Origin: Amycolatopsis rhizosphaerae
GTDB lineage: Bacteria > Actinomycetota > Actinomycetes > Mycobacteriales > Pseudonocardiaceae
Assembly: GCF_007713715.1 (NCBI RefSeq)
Contig: NZ_VJWX01000009.1
Span: 1-42,117, forward strand
Direction: 5' to 3'
DNA: 42,117 nucleotides
Of this stretch, positions 1-7,824 are shown piece by piece. Below the pieces are notes generated by a model. It worked only from the letters and a program-made list of their open reading frames with translations, was not told the DNA's origin and ran no database searches. The first letter of the stretch is position 1. Every line of letters starts with the position of its first letter. Both the position numbers and the translations under genes were made by a program.

Positions 1-839
1 GCGAGGGATGGGGCGGGGAGGGCGGTGGACCGGACAGTGCCGACTGGCGGTGCAACGTCCTCGCCTTCTCCCGTACCCGTGATCTGTCGCAGGGGCTGAT
101 CCTCGACGGCGTGGTTGCCCGCGCGGACGGCACCGCCGCCCAGGTCATCCCGCGGGACAGGCGACGCGATGAGGTCACCGTCATCCCGAATTCGGGCATC
201 GCCGTCGAGGGTGGGCAGTACGTGCAGTACATGTCCGTGCGCGAGTGGGGTCCGCCGGGCTGGTGGCACACCAACTACGGGGGCATGGCCGTCTCCCGGG
301 ACGGCGGCGTGACGTGGGACAAACCGCGCGGAGCGCGCTGGATCAACCGGGCGGAGCGGGACGACCCGTTCCAGATGGGTGCCCTTGCCCGCGACGGTGA
401 CCACGTTTACCTGTTCGGTACGACCAACGGGCGGCATGGCGACGCCTACCTCGCCCGTGCCGAAATCGCGGACATCCTGGACGCTTCCGCCTACGACTAC
501 TTCACGGGCCGTGGCTGGGTCCGTGACGAGTCCGCCGCGGTTGCGGTCCTGCCGGGCCCGGTCGGTGAGCTGTCCGTTGCCTACAGTGTCCACTGGGGAC
601 AATGGCTGGCCCTGCACCTGGACGATCCGGGCGGAGTGATCCTGCTGCGCACCGCGGATCGCCTCGAAGGCCCGTGGTCGGTGGGGGAGGTGGCCGTTTC
701 CGGCGCCCGGTTCCCCGGACTGTACGGCGGCTACCTGCATCCGTGGGCGCTCGACGGCCCCGACATCTATTACCTGATGTCGCAATGGGGGCCGTACAAC
801 GTGTTTCTCCTGCGTTCGCACCTGACGCGCGATCGCTGA
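1..839 (+). CDS. DUF4185 domain-containing protein (5' truncated)
   Basis: The reading frame is open from the left edge (first full codon at 3), so only the C-terminal part, about 278 residues, is present. It shows repeated tryptophan/glycine-rich strand motifs such as REWGPPGWWHTNYGG, SRDGGVTWDK and a final LMSQWGPYNVFLLRS. These resemble the beta-propeller DUF4185 family of secreted or surface carbohydrate-related proteins, in which SxDxGxTW (Asp-box-like) motifs are common. No catalytic residues can be assigned, and any signal peptide lies outside the window. It ends about 70 bp before the TetR gene and shows no sign of operon coupling to it. The family assignment comes from motif style only, so a generic exported glycosidase-like propeller is an alternative. 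Confidence 0.65.
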   Translation, partial: EGWGGEGGGPDSADWRCNVLAFSRTRDLSQGLILDGVVARADGTAAQVIPRDRRRDEVTVIPNSGIAVEGGQYVQYMSVREWGPPGWWHTNYGGMAVSRDGGVTWDKPRGARWINRAERDDPFQMGALARDGDHVYLFGTTNGRHGDAYLARAEIADILDASAYDYFTGRGWVRDESAAVAVLPGPVGELSVAYSVHWGQWLALHLDDPGGVILLRTADRLEGPWSVGEVAVSGARFPGLYGGYLHPWALDGPDIYYLMSQWGPYNVFLLRSHLTRDR

Positions 840-875
840 CCTTCGCCAACGCGACGTCGAAGCCGGCCTGGGGGC

Positions 876-904
876 TATTGACTGACTAACCCAGTCAGTC
901 AATA
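876..904. promoter_or_regulatory. Palindromic operator inside the promoter of the downstream TetR gene
   Basis: A perfect inverted repeat has 12-bp arms (TATTGACTGACT and AGTCAGTCAATA) separated by 5 nt. The left arm contains a -35-like TTGACT (878-883); 17 nt later lies AATACT (901-906), a plausible -10. The GTG start of the regulator is at 913, so the transcript would be almost leaderless. Placement between -35 and -10 suggests autorepression by the adjacent TetR protein. This is inference from position and symmetry. Confidence 0.7.
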
Positions 905-912
905 CTAGGCGG

Positions 913-1632
913 GTGCGAGGTCGGGTGCCGCCGCGTTCGGTGGACGAGATTGCCGAAGCCGCGGCGCGGGTGTTCATGAGCAAGGGCTACCGGGCGGCCG
1001 GAGTGTCCGACGTGTCCGCGGCCCTCGGCCTGAGCCATGGCGCGGTGTACACCTACGCGAAAAGCAAGGAAGCCCTGCTGTACCTGGCTTTGCTGCACCT
1101 GACCCGGCCGGAGTCCCTGGCCGGGCTGGACATTCCGGTGGTCAGGCCCGCTCCCGGGGAGATCGTGGCCATGGTCGATGCCTGGGCCGCCGACCACGAG
1201 GTGCTGCCCGTGCTGGCCGGGGCATCCGGCGGTCGTCGGCGGCACGTCGCGGTCCCCGAGGAGTTCGGCGCGATCATCGACGAACTGTACGCGTTCGTCG
1301 AGACCAATCGGCGACTGCTGGCTCTGGTCGAGCGGTGCGCCCAGGACCTCCCCGAACTGGCCCAGCTCTACTTCGTGCAACGCCGGAGGAACCTGCTGGC
1401 CGCCCTCGGTGACTACCTGCGGAGACGTATCCGCTCCGGCGCGCTGCGCCCCGTTCCCGACGTGGCGGCGGCGGCGCGTTTCGTCGTCGAAACCGTCACC
1501 TGGTTCGCCTGGCACCGGATCGACGATCCGGACTCGGCGATGCTCGACGACGAGGTCTCCCGCCGGACCGTCCGGCACCTGCTGCTGGCCGCGTTCCTGC
1601 CCGAGCCGGACCAGGCCGGAGCACCGGCATGA
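913..1632 (+). CDS. TetR/AcrR family transcriptional regulator
   Basis: A 239-residue protein with an N-terminal TetR DNA-binding domain at about residues 5-52. The helix-turn-helix core includes VSDVSAALGLSHGAVYTY followed by KSKEALL, the usual TetR signature. The C-terminal two thirds is an alpha-helical ligand-binding and dimerisation region with no recognisable ligand class. The GTG start at 913 gives an N-terminus of normal family length, and the palindrome at 876-904 lies immediately upstream. The GT39 gene begins 6 bp after its stop and is probably co-transcribed, making it the likely regulated partner. Confidence 0.88.
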   Translation: MRGRVPPRSVDEIAEAAARVFMSKGYRAAGVSDVSAALGLSHGAVYTYAKSKEALLYLALLHLTRPESLAGLDIPVVRPAPGEIVAMVDAWAADHEVLPVLAGASGGRRRHVAVPEEFGAIIDELYAFVETNRRLLALVERCAQDLPELAQLYFVQRRRNLLAALGDYLRRRIRSGALRPVPDVAAAARFVVETVTWFAWHRIDDPDSAMLDDEVSRRTVRHLLLAAFLPEPDQAGAPA

Positions 1633-1638
1633 TGCGAA

Positions 1639-3189
1639 ATGGGGGTCTGGAAGGTCATGGATGACATCGGAATGTCCGAGGCGAGCGCGTCGGCCGGACC
1701 GGGAGAACCGGACGCGACACGGGTTTCCCCGCAGGTGGCGTGGAAACCCGTCTCGGCCGTGCTGGCCGTGGCCGGTGTCGTGCACCTGGGGGTGGCGGCC
1801 CGGTTCGGTTGGCACCGCGACGAGTTCTACTACGTGATCTCCGGCAGGCACCTGGCGTGGGGGTACCCGGACCAGCCGCCGCTGACCCCGCTGCTGGCCC
1901 GGCTGGCCGCCGACCTGCCCGGCGGGGTGCTGCCGCTGCGGCTGCTCGCGATCGCCGCCCAGCTGGGCTGTGTCCTGCTGGCCGCACTGCTGGCCGCCGA
2001 GTTCGGCGGCCGGGCCCGCGCCCAGGCCATCGCGGCCGGAGCGGTCGCGGCCAGCCCCGTGTTCGTCGCGGGCGCGATGCTGTTCGGCACCACGGTGACC
2101 GACCAGCTGGCCTGGGCCGCGCTGTTCGTGACGGTGGCCAGGGCGGTGCGGTTGGGCACGGTGCGGGCGTGGCTGCCTGCCGGAGTGGTGGCCGGGATCG
2201 GATTGGAAAACAAGTACACCGTCGGGGTGTTGCTGGTCGGCATCGTGCTGGGGCTGGCGCTGTATCGGCGTGCTGTGCTGCGCACCCCCGGGCCATGGCT
2301 GGCCGGTGTCCTCGCGGCCGTGATGCTCGCGCCGAACCTGGTGTGGAACGCGCAGCACAGCTGGGCGCAGTTCCGCATGGCCGCCGTGCTCTCGGCCGAG
2401 CAGGGCGGTCCGCTCGGCGCCTTGGCCCAGCTCCCGGTGGCGTTCGCCAGCCCGCTGATCGTGTTGTGGGTTCTCGGGATCCGCTGGCTGGGTTCGCCCG
2501 CAGGCCGAGACCACCGGTGGGTCCTCGTCGTCGCGGTGACCGCGGTGCTGGTGTTCACCGCGAGTGGCGGCAAGGGTTATTACCCGGCACCCGTCCTGAT
2601 CGGACTGTTCGCGGCCGGGGCCGTGCTGGCCGAAGCCCTTGCCACGCAACCCCGAACCCCGCCCGTCCGTCGGCACCGATGGCAGTTGCCCGCGGTGATC
2701 ACCGCGTCCGGGGTGCTCGCGGTGCTGATCGGCCTGCCCGTGCTGCCGGTGGGCGCGGCCGACGCGCTCCGGCCGGTCAACCCCCAACCACTCGAGACCT
2801 ACGGCTGGCCCGAGTTCGTCCGCCAGGTCACGGCGGTGGCCGACACCCTGCCTGCCGGGGCGAGCGTCTTCACCAGCAACTATGGCGAAGCCGGTGCGTT
2901 GACCATCCTCGGCCCGGCTGAGGGCCTGCGACTGCCGGTGTCCAGCGGACACAACGGTTACCTGCTGTGGGGCCCGCCGTCGGGCACCCCGGACACCGTC
3001 CTGTGTGTGGGCGAGTGGAACGCCGACTACCTGCACCGGTTCTGGTCCGACGTGCGGGAGATCGCGCGTATCACCATGCCCGGTGGGATCGTGGACGAGG
3101 AGACCGCCCACCACGCGGCGATCTACCTGTGCCGGCAGCCGCACGGCGACTGGGCGCAACTCTGGCCGGGGCTACGCCATCTCAACTAG
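1639..3189 (+). CDS. ArnT/PMT-like membrane glycosyltransferase (GT39 type)
   Basis: A 516-residue polytopic membrane protein. After a short hydrophilic N-terminus comes a first membrane helix (VSAVLAVAGVVHLGV), then the luminal loop motif WHRDEFYYV and YPDQPPLTP. The acidic pair in the first extracytoplasmic loop is typical of lipid-linked-sugar transferases of the ArnT/PMT fold, which move a sugar from a polyprenyl phosphate donor to an extracytoplasmic acceptor. About ten further hydrophobic segments follow, then a soluble C-terminal tail (about 380-516). The start is uncertain: ATG at 1639, 1657 and 1672 are all in frame, and GGAAGG at 1649-1654 sits too close to 1657 to decide. It follows the TetR gene by 6 bp. 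Donor and acceptor cannot be predicted. Confidence 0.82.
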   Translation: MGVWKVMDDIGMSEASASAGPGEPDATRVSPQVAWKPVSAVLAVAGVVHLGVAARFGWHRDEFYYVISGRHLAWGYPDQPPLTPLLARLAADLPGGVLPLRLLAIAAQLGCVLLAALLAAEFGGRARAQAIAAGAVAASPVFVAGAMLFGTTVTDQLAWAALFVTVARAVRLGTVRAWLPAGVVAGIGLENKYTVGVLLVGIVLGLALYRRAVLRTPGPWLAGVLAAVMLAPNLVWNAQHSWAQFRMAAVLSAEQGGPLGALAQLPVAFASPLIVLWVLGIRWLGSPAGRDHRWVLVVAVTAVLVFTASGGKGYYPAPVLIGLFAAGAVLAEALATQPRTPPVRRHRWQLPAVITASGVLAVLIGLPVLPVGAADALRPVNPQPLETYGWPEFVRQVTAVADTLPAGASVFTSNYGEAGALTILGPAEGLRLPVSSGHNGYLLWGPPSGTPDTVLCVGEWNADYLHRFWSDVREIARITMPGGIVDEETAHHAAIYLCRQPHGDWAQLWPGLRHLN

Positions 3190-3255
3190 CACTGGATCGC
3201 GCGGACCTTCGGCAAGACGCCCTCCTGCCGGGTCCGAGGATCTTGGCTGCCGCCC

Positions 3256-3620
3256 TTAAGGCCGGCGTGCTGGGCTGGCGGTCGGCGACCGGGCCGTCAT
3301 CGTGTGCTTGCCGGCACTACCTGCAGGAGCGTCGACTCTGCGATTTCCGTGTTCCTGCAGGAACCGGCGTGCCGCGTCGGCGCCGTCGACCTCGAAACGC
3401 TCGCACGGGGTCTGGAACGCTTCGACGAGTCCGAGCTCATGTACGACGGCCGCCACGAAAACGAGTTCCCGGTCGAACAGCAGGCACCGAAGAGATACGT
3501 CCTCATGACATGGTTGAACAGCGTCTCCGAGCACACGTTCCGCGCGAATGCCGCGGCTTCACTGGTCAGTCTGCAGGTGGGGAAGACGACTCCGGCCACT
3601 GTGGACGGTAGAGTAACGGA
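3256..3620 (-). pseudogene. Frameshifted HD-domain phosphohydrolase-like gene
   Basis: Reading leftward, one frame gives VAGVVFPT, then SEAAAFAR, then LFNHVMRTYLFGA (about 3600-3485). The similarity then continues in a different frame as LLFDRELVFVAAVVHELGL and RFEVDGADAARRFLQEHG (about 3483-3340). This order (NHVMRTYLFGA, FDREL, HxLGL, FEVDGADAAR) is that of small HD-domain proteins of the cyanamide-hydratase-like type. The frame change near 3483 coincides with loss of several residues expected between the two blocks. The metal-binding HD dipeptide reads HE. The C-terminal half of the domain after QEHG is missing. All three defects indicate a dead gene. Both blocks have good G/C third-position bias, so decay looks recent. 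Confidence 0.7.
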
Positions 3621-3652
3621 ACCTGCGATGGAAGCCCCAGGAACCGCGGGGC

Positions 3653-4024
3653 GTGCGGAAGCAGGAAGATCTCGCCAAGCATGCTCCGTCGCGGCGCCGT
3701 GTGGACGACGTGGGTGCCTTCCCGGCCATCGCGGGGGCGATTCTCCCGAGAAATCCGGCAAAGCCGCTTCGACACACCCCTCTGTTCTCTCTTGCTGAAC
3801 CGCACCGCATCGACACGCGGTTCGGCGAGGTCTGGCCGCTGACGTTCGTCCAAGCACCGGACCTAGTGGGCGCGTTGGCGGACCTGCCCGGGGTTCGCGT
3901 GCTCACGGAAGCCGAACTGGACTCATCGTTCGACCTGGCGAAATGGCCTGAAATCGTGCCCGATGATGTCACCTACTGGAAGCCGGCCACCGTGGGCGAG
4001 GCACTTTTCAATTATTGGGACTGA
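3653..4024 (+). CDS. Conserved-looking hypothetical protein
   Basis: A 123-residue frame with clear G/C third-position bias, divergent from the HD pseudogene. The GTG start at 3653 is preceded by AGGAA about 10 nt upstream; the frame is closed by a stop at 3614, so no much longer version is possible. The protein contains RIDTRFGEVWPLTFVQAPD, then LADLPGVRVLTEAELD and ends with TVGEALFNYWD. No membrane segment, signal peptide or cofactor motif is visible. I do not recognise the family. It lies among decayed genes, so it could itself be a truncated remnant, but its last 80 residues read as intact protein. Confidence 0.55.
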   Translation: MRKQEDLAKHAPSRRRVDDVGAFPAIAGAILPRNPAKPLRHTPLFSLAEPHRIDTRFGEVWPLTFVQAPDLVGALADLPGVRVLTEAELDSSFDLAKWPEIVPDDVTYWKPATVGEALFNYWD

Positions 4025-4153
4025 GCTGACCGGTCGTCGCCGAAGCACCGGGCGACGTCGTGGCCGGCGATCAGGCGGGCTTCGCGCAGTGGGGTTCTGC
4101 CCGCGCGATGGGTGCCGGTCACGGACCTGCCTTTTCGCGACGAGCGGGGGCCG

Positions 4154-4524
4154 TCAACAGGGGGCGACACCAACGTGCACTGCCTCGGGAAGGGCCGCGA
4201 GGAAATGGCGGCAGAGGTCATCGGTGAAGTGGGAGTTCGTCGGCTTGACGCGCAGTGCCCCTGGTCACCGGCTCTCGGGGGCACAACCATGACGGCCGCA
4301 ACTCCTGTTTCACGGACCGCTCGCTCGCGGGCGGCGTTCAGTTCATCATTGCTACGGAAGTAGAGGGTGATCTCGCTGCCGCACACCACCGGGGCGCCGG
4401 TCACCCTCTGCGAGAACACCCCGCTGATGCCCAGTACAGAGCCGATTCCCACGGCCGCGACCAGCCCAGGATGACGTCTCCCCAGACGAGGCCTCGTCTC
4501 GATCCCATGCGGACACGATGTCAT
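4154..4524 (-). pseudogene. Frameshifted small membrane-anchored protein, FtsX-extracellular-domain-like
   Basis: From ATG 4524 leftward there is a basic N-terminus, one hydrophobic segment (GLVAAVGIGSVLGISGVF), then VVCGSEITLYFRSNDELNAA and a short continuation to about 4265. High-G/C-third-position coding then resumes in another frame (LRVKPTNS, FTDDLCRHFLAALPEAV) and stops at a TGA at 4154-4156. A single membrane anchor followed by CxxxxxxYF and an acidic -DELNAA- helix resembles the permease-like FtsX extracellular-domain proteins of actinomycetes. The frame switch near 4255 implies a frameshift. Assignment to FtsX-like is tentative; an unrelated lipoprotein-like gene is possible. Confidence 0.4.
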
Positions 4525-4618
4525 CCCCGTCCCGGGGACGACCGGAGTTGACCGCAATCGGTCAGGCGCGGTCCACGTCAAGCAGGTGGTGAACTGAGCC
4601 GAACTCTCTGTGAGTCCC

Positions 4619-5791
4619 TCAGGCGGCGGTGGTGAGGGGTTCGGGTTCGCTGCGATAGGTGCGACCGGCGGGTGTGGTGATTTCCAGAACGCCGGTTTCG
4701 GTCATCCGGTGGCGCCAACCGGGCTCGTCCTTGAGCCGGTGATCTCGGCGGCACAGGCCGCAAAGATTGGTGCTGTCGGTGCCACCGCCCTGGGCCCAGG
4801 GCTCGACGTGGTCCAGATCGCAGGCCTGGACCGGTCGGTGACACCCCGGCACCCGACACTCCCGGTCCCGCACCTGCACCAACTCCTTGGTGGCGGTGGG
4901 TGGCCGGTAGCGGTGGCGTCCGACGTTGATGGGGGTGCCGGTCATGGGGTCTGTGATGACCCGCCGGATGGTGGCATTCGCGGCGATCTGGCGGGCCAGT
5001 TGGGCGGGGATTGGCCCATGTCCGGCCAGTTCGGCCGGTTCGTTGCGCAGCCCGGTCCAGGTCAGGAAATCCAGATACACAAACACTTCCGCCCGCGGCG
5101 GCTCCACCGGCCGCACGACACCCAGACACAGGTCGGAGAACACATCCGCCCGCAGTTCGTCCAGGGTGCGCTCCTCACCATTGCTGCGCAGTCGGCGGGC
5201 GACGCGATCGACTCGGGTGTAGATCGTGGCGGCGATCTCCGCCGGGAGATACGCATACAGGGTGGCCATCCCTTCGTCCTCGTGGCACAGCTGAACATTG
5301 CGGGACCGCCTACGCTCCTCGCACCGCCGCGCATGCCCCTCGGGATCGACGCGGGCAACGGTCCTGTTCACCAGCCGCCGCACCGACGTCGCATCCCGGG
5401 TAGCGATCTTCCCCGCCACCCGGGCATCGACTTCCCGCGCCTGCTCGTCGGTCAGAACCGAGGTTTGATCGGCCACCTTCGACGCCCGATACGGATCCAC
5501 CGCACCCCGCTTCATCGCCTCAAACGTCGAAGGCAACCGCCGCGCCAGATCCCGGGCCAGGGACACCTGACCCTCCGCCTGACGCGCACCATAATGCAAT
5601 TCGAGAGCGACCTCCTTCGCCACCGAATCCGCATCCCCCAACGCCGCCACCGCGGCCAGTTTCACCGCCTGGCATGCATTCGAACACCCCTCAGCCGCCG
5701 CGATCAGCGACAACACCTCATTCCGCTGCAGTGCGGCGATACGGTCGTACAGTTCCGGGTCGGGCCCGGAAAACCCCCAGTTTTCGGTCAC
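4619..5791 (-). CDS. DUF222 / HNH endonuclease signature protein (13E12 repeat type)
   Basis: A 390-residue protein with an N-terminal DUF222 helical region (about residues 20-280) and a C-terminal HNH module. The HNH motif reads CRVPGCHRPVQACDLDHVEP then GGGTDSTNLCGLCRRDH (about residues 318-360). It contains two CxxC-type pairs for zinc, the DH catalytic dyad and the final histidine. These proteins occur in many copies in mycolic-acid and related actinomycetes; their role is unclear, and nuclease activity is inferred from the motif. The GTG start at 5791 lies 6 nt after a TAGAAT -10 box. The first 18 residues closely match a truncated copy at 20363. Confidence 0.9.
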   Translation of the reverse strand: MTENWGFSGPDPELYDRIAALQRNEVLSLIAAAEGCSNACQAVKLAAVAALGDADSVAKEVALELHYGARQAEGQVSLARDLARRLPSTFEAMKRGAVDPYRASKVADQTSVLTDEQAREVDARVAGKIATRDATSVRRLVNRTVARVDPEGHARRCEERRRSRNVQLCHEDEGMATLYAYLPAEIAATIYTRVDRVARRLRSNGEERTLDELRADVFSDLCLGVVRPVEPPRAEVFVYLDFLTWTGLRNEPAELAGHGPIPAQLARQIAANATIRRVITDPMTGTPINVGRHRYRPPTATKELVQVRDRECRVPGCHRPVQACDLDHVEPWAQGGGTDSTNLCGLCRRDHRLKDEPGWRHRMTETGVLEITTPAGRTYRSEPEPLTTAA

Positions 5792-5797
5792 CCCACA

Positions 5798-5836
5798 ATT
5801 CTATCGACGACACGCCGCCAACAGCATCACACGATC
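5798..5836 (-). promoter_or_regulatory. Conserved promoter/leader of the DUF222-HNH gene (copy 1)
   Basis: On the minus strand a 22-bp block (5815-5836) is identical to the one at 20318-20339 in front of the truncated second copy. The -10-like TAGAAT (complement of 5798-5803) lies exactly 6 nt upstream of the GTG start, which suggests a leaderless transcript. A TTCGAAC motif occurs just upstream. Conservation between copies implies the promoter moved or duplicated with the gene. Confidence 0.6.
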
Positions 5837-5911
5837 AGGTAGGTTCGAACAGTAATTCGAACGGTCGTGTTTCCGAAGAGTCCTCGCTTCCGTTGGACGG
5901 CGTGGGCCAAG

Positions 5912-6310
5912 GGTGCTGGACCAGGTGGACGAGGTCGATCTCGCTGGCCGATCTGGAGGAGCCGCTGGGCCGCTGGTTCGCCGCTTTCCTGTTCCGCGAC
6001 GGCATCGCGGCCGCCGATGCCGATGCCGATGCCGATGCCGCCACCCTGGTCGGTGCGGTGGCCGGACTTCCGATCGCGATCGCCGCGCTGATGGCGCGCC
6101 CGTCACGGTGGACATGCTGGACAACATGCTGGACGCGATGCCACCCGACCTGCCCCCAGAAAATGCTGTCCGCTTCCTGCGGGCTCAGGCCGACGCCGAC
6201 CTGCCGAGGCACTGCCGCTACTGGCAGGCAGTGACCAGCCGGCCGCGTCGCGGCTGTTCTCCCTGCTGACCGAGATCGCCTCTGCGGAAATCCCGCCTTC
6301 CGGGACGGGT
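5912..6310 (+). pseudogene. Multiply frameshifted unknown gene
   Basis: Protein-like sequence with G/C third-position bias runs through all three frames in succession. VLDQVDEVDLA starts about 5912 in one frame. LEEPLGRWFAAFLFRDGIAA through AVAGLPIAIAALM continues in a second (about 5951-6095). VTVDMLDNMLDAMPPDLPPE and AVRFLRAQADADLP return to the first (about 6110-6240). LFSLLTEIASAEIP then follows in the third (about 6251-6295). This needs at least three frameshifts in 400 bp. I do not recognise the family. The remaining sequence to 6425 holds no credible gene. Confidence 0.5.
6013..6036 (+). repeat. Four tandem GCCGAT hexamers
   Basis: Four exact copies of GCCGAT encode an Ala-Asp run inside the decayed gene at 5912-6310. 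The unit is a multiple of three, so copy-number change would not shift the frame. Confidence 0.9.
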
Positions 6311-6425
6311 GTGACCATCTCGAATGGCTGGGGTTGGCCTCGGCCGGCGAAATCGATCCTCGCGAATTCTCCACCAAGGACGCCAGTTCCGACTCGGCCG
6401 GGAATCGGTGTAGCGCCGGAGTGCA

Positions 6426-6755
6426 TCACCGGAATTCGTGCACGACTTCGATCGGGCCTGCCAGGTGGGCGTTGAACTCGTCCAGTTCCTCGGCCGGAAC
6501 CCACAACTCGAGGATGGTCTTGCCGCCGGCCTGCCGCACCGGGTAGCGCCGGAGGAAATCCGACTCGACCCGGAAGCGGGTCACGTAGCCGACTCCATGG
6601 TGTGGGACGTTCCATTCCCGGGCGATCTTGATCGCGTACTCCTCGTTGAGCACGGGGTAGAAGATCGGCTGCTCGGGAAGCCGCGGCGGCCAGGCGCGCC
6701 AGCCGGATTGCCGGACGAGCTCCAACTCCTCCGGCCCGGTCGGGCGCCACAGCAC
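6426..6755 (-). CDS. ADP-ribosylation/crystallin-J1-annotated conserved small protein
   Basis: A protein of about 109 residues from the GTG at 6755; in-frame starts also exist at 6785 (GTG) and 6827 (ATG). GTG 6755 is preferred because GAGGAG lies about 10 nt upstream and family members usually begin just before LWRPTGPEELELV. Characteristic segments are PPRLPEQPIFYPVLNEEYA, AREWNV, GYVTRF and the C-terminal ELWVPAEELDEFN. This is the compact soluble family commonly labelled ADP-ribosylation/crystallin J1 in actinomycete genomes; the label is historical and no ADP-ribosyl activity can be inferred. It has no obvious operon partner and is followed upstream by the TetR gene in the same orientation. 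Confidence 0.72.
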   Translation of the reverse strand: MLWRPTGPEELELVRQSGWRAWPPRLPEQPIFYPVLNEEYAIKIAREWNVPHHGVGYVTRFRVESDFLRRYPVRQAGGKTILELWVPAEELDEFNAHLAGPIEVVHEFR

Positions 6756-6876
6756 CGTGGTGGCTGTCTCCTCGTCCTGAACCACCCTGCATCCCTTCGT
6801 GCCCAGCGCATCGATCCGTTTCGTCAACGCTCCGCAGCCTGGTCCTGCCAGGCCAAAGGCGCCACCAAGTTTCCGA

Positions 6877-7626
6877 TCACCGGATTGTGCCGGGGCCCGG
6901 AAGGAGGGCGGCGATGCCGTCGAGGATGCGGTCGAGGCCGAAGTCCACGGAGGTGGCCGCCGGGTACTCGCCGCTGGCCGCGAGGGCCGCCAGACGGGGG
7001 TAGTCGCGCTCGGCGAGGAGTGGGCTCAGGAACGCGCGGACTCCGGCTGCCCGCGGCGGGAAGTCGGTGGAGTCCGGATCGGTGAGGGCGCGGAGGCGCT
7101 CGGCCGTCGTGCGGGTGAAGTCGGCCACCAGCCGGGCGCAGCCGAGAGCGTCCACATCGGACAGACCGGCCATGGACAGCGCCGCCAGCAGCCGCTCCGT
7201 CCAGCTCAGGTGATGCGGTGTCACGGGCCCGCCGCGGAAGGAGACGTCGAGCAGCCATGGCCGGGCGCGGTAGCGTTCGAGCGCGGCGTGCGCCCAGTGA
7301 CGGACGGCGGCCCGCCAGTCCGTCTCCCCGGCCCGCGGGGCGGGGGGCGGTCCGAGTCCGGTGTCCGCCAGGAGGATCAGCAGTTCCTCCTTCGAACTCA
7401 CGTAGCGGTACAAGGCGTTGGTGGTCAGCCCGAGCGAGGCGGCGATGTTGGGCAGCGAGGCGGCGGCCAGCCCCTCGGTGTCGGCGAGTTCGACGGCCGC
7501 GGCCACGATCTGCGCCACGCTGTGCGAAGGCTTCGGGCCAGGGCGGGACCGCGGCGTGGTGACCCAGGCCGCGGTCAGGCCGGGCGGCAGCCCGGGAAGC
7601 TCGTGGGGGTCGGGTTCGGTCGGCAT
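6877..7626 (-). CDS. TetR/AcrR family regulator of the adjacent ABC operon
   Basis: A 249-residue protein from ATG 7626, preceded by GGAGCGAAAG; an upstream in-frame ATG at 7662 would overlap the operator and is less likely. A proline-rich N-terminal extension of about 35 residues leads to the TetR helix-turn-helix (IVAAAVELADTEGLAAASLP, ASLGLTTNALYRYVSSKEEL). The C-terminal domain is of the TetR_C type seen in tetracycline-repressor-like exporters' regulators. The gene is divergent from the small membrane protein/ABC operon, and a 17-bp operator occurs near each of the two divergent promoters. It probably represses both itself and the exporter; the inducer is unknown. Confidence 0.87.
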   Translation of the reverse strand: MPTEPDPHELPGLPPGLTAAWVTTPRSRPGPKPSHSVAQIVAAAVELADTEGLAAASLPNIAASLGLTTNALYRYVSSKEELLILLADTGLGPPPAPRAGETDWRAAVRHWAHAALERYRARPWLLDVSFRGGPVTPHHLSWTERLLAALSMAGLSDVDALGCARLVADFTRTTAERLRALTDPDSTDFPPRAAGVRAFLSPLLAERDYPRLAALAASGEYPAATSVDFGLDRILDGIAALLPGPGTIR

Positions 7627-7655
7627 CTTTCGCTCCGCAGCCTCGTTCCGCAAAC

Positions 7656-7672
7656 TGTGCAATTCTTACACA
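7656..7672. promoter_or_regulatory. Operator copy 1 for the ABC-exporter TetR
   Basis: TGTGCAATTCTTACACA is an imperfect palindrome (TGTGCAA/TTACACA arms) about 30 bp upstream of the TetR start at 7626. The same sequence, 15 of 17 positions identical, occurs in inverted orientation at 7770-7786. Two copies between divergent genes strongly suggest TetR binding. Confidence 0.7.
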
Positions 7673-7769
7673 ATCCCGGCTGGGGGTGGTGTGAGCCGGA
7701 CCGGAAACTCGCGGCCGGGTCGGCGAGAGACACGGTCCGGGTTTTCCGTACGGCCCGGTTCCGCTAAAC

Positions 7770-7786
7770 TGTGTAAGCGTTGCACA
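7770..7786. promoter_or_regulatory. Operator copy 2 for the ABC-exporter TetR, next to a -10 box
   Basis: On the minus strand the site reads TGTGCAACGCTTACACA. On the plus strand it directly follows and overlaps by one base a -10-like TAAACT (7765-7770). Binding would block transcription of the ABC operon starting at 7825. Confidence 0.68.
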
Positions 7787-7824
7787 ATTAATCCGATGCT
7801 CCGCCGAGCCGATATGGGGGCTTC

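Noticed and set aside
4025-4153. Short plus-strand frames between the hypothetical gene and the FtsX-like remnant
   Set aside because: No ribosome sites or protein-like composition; nothing recognisable was found here.
6013-6036. GCCGAT tract as a phase-variation switch
   Set aside because: The unit is 6 bp, so slippage keeps frame, and the surrounding gene is already broken in several places.
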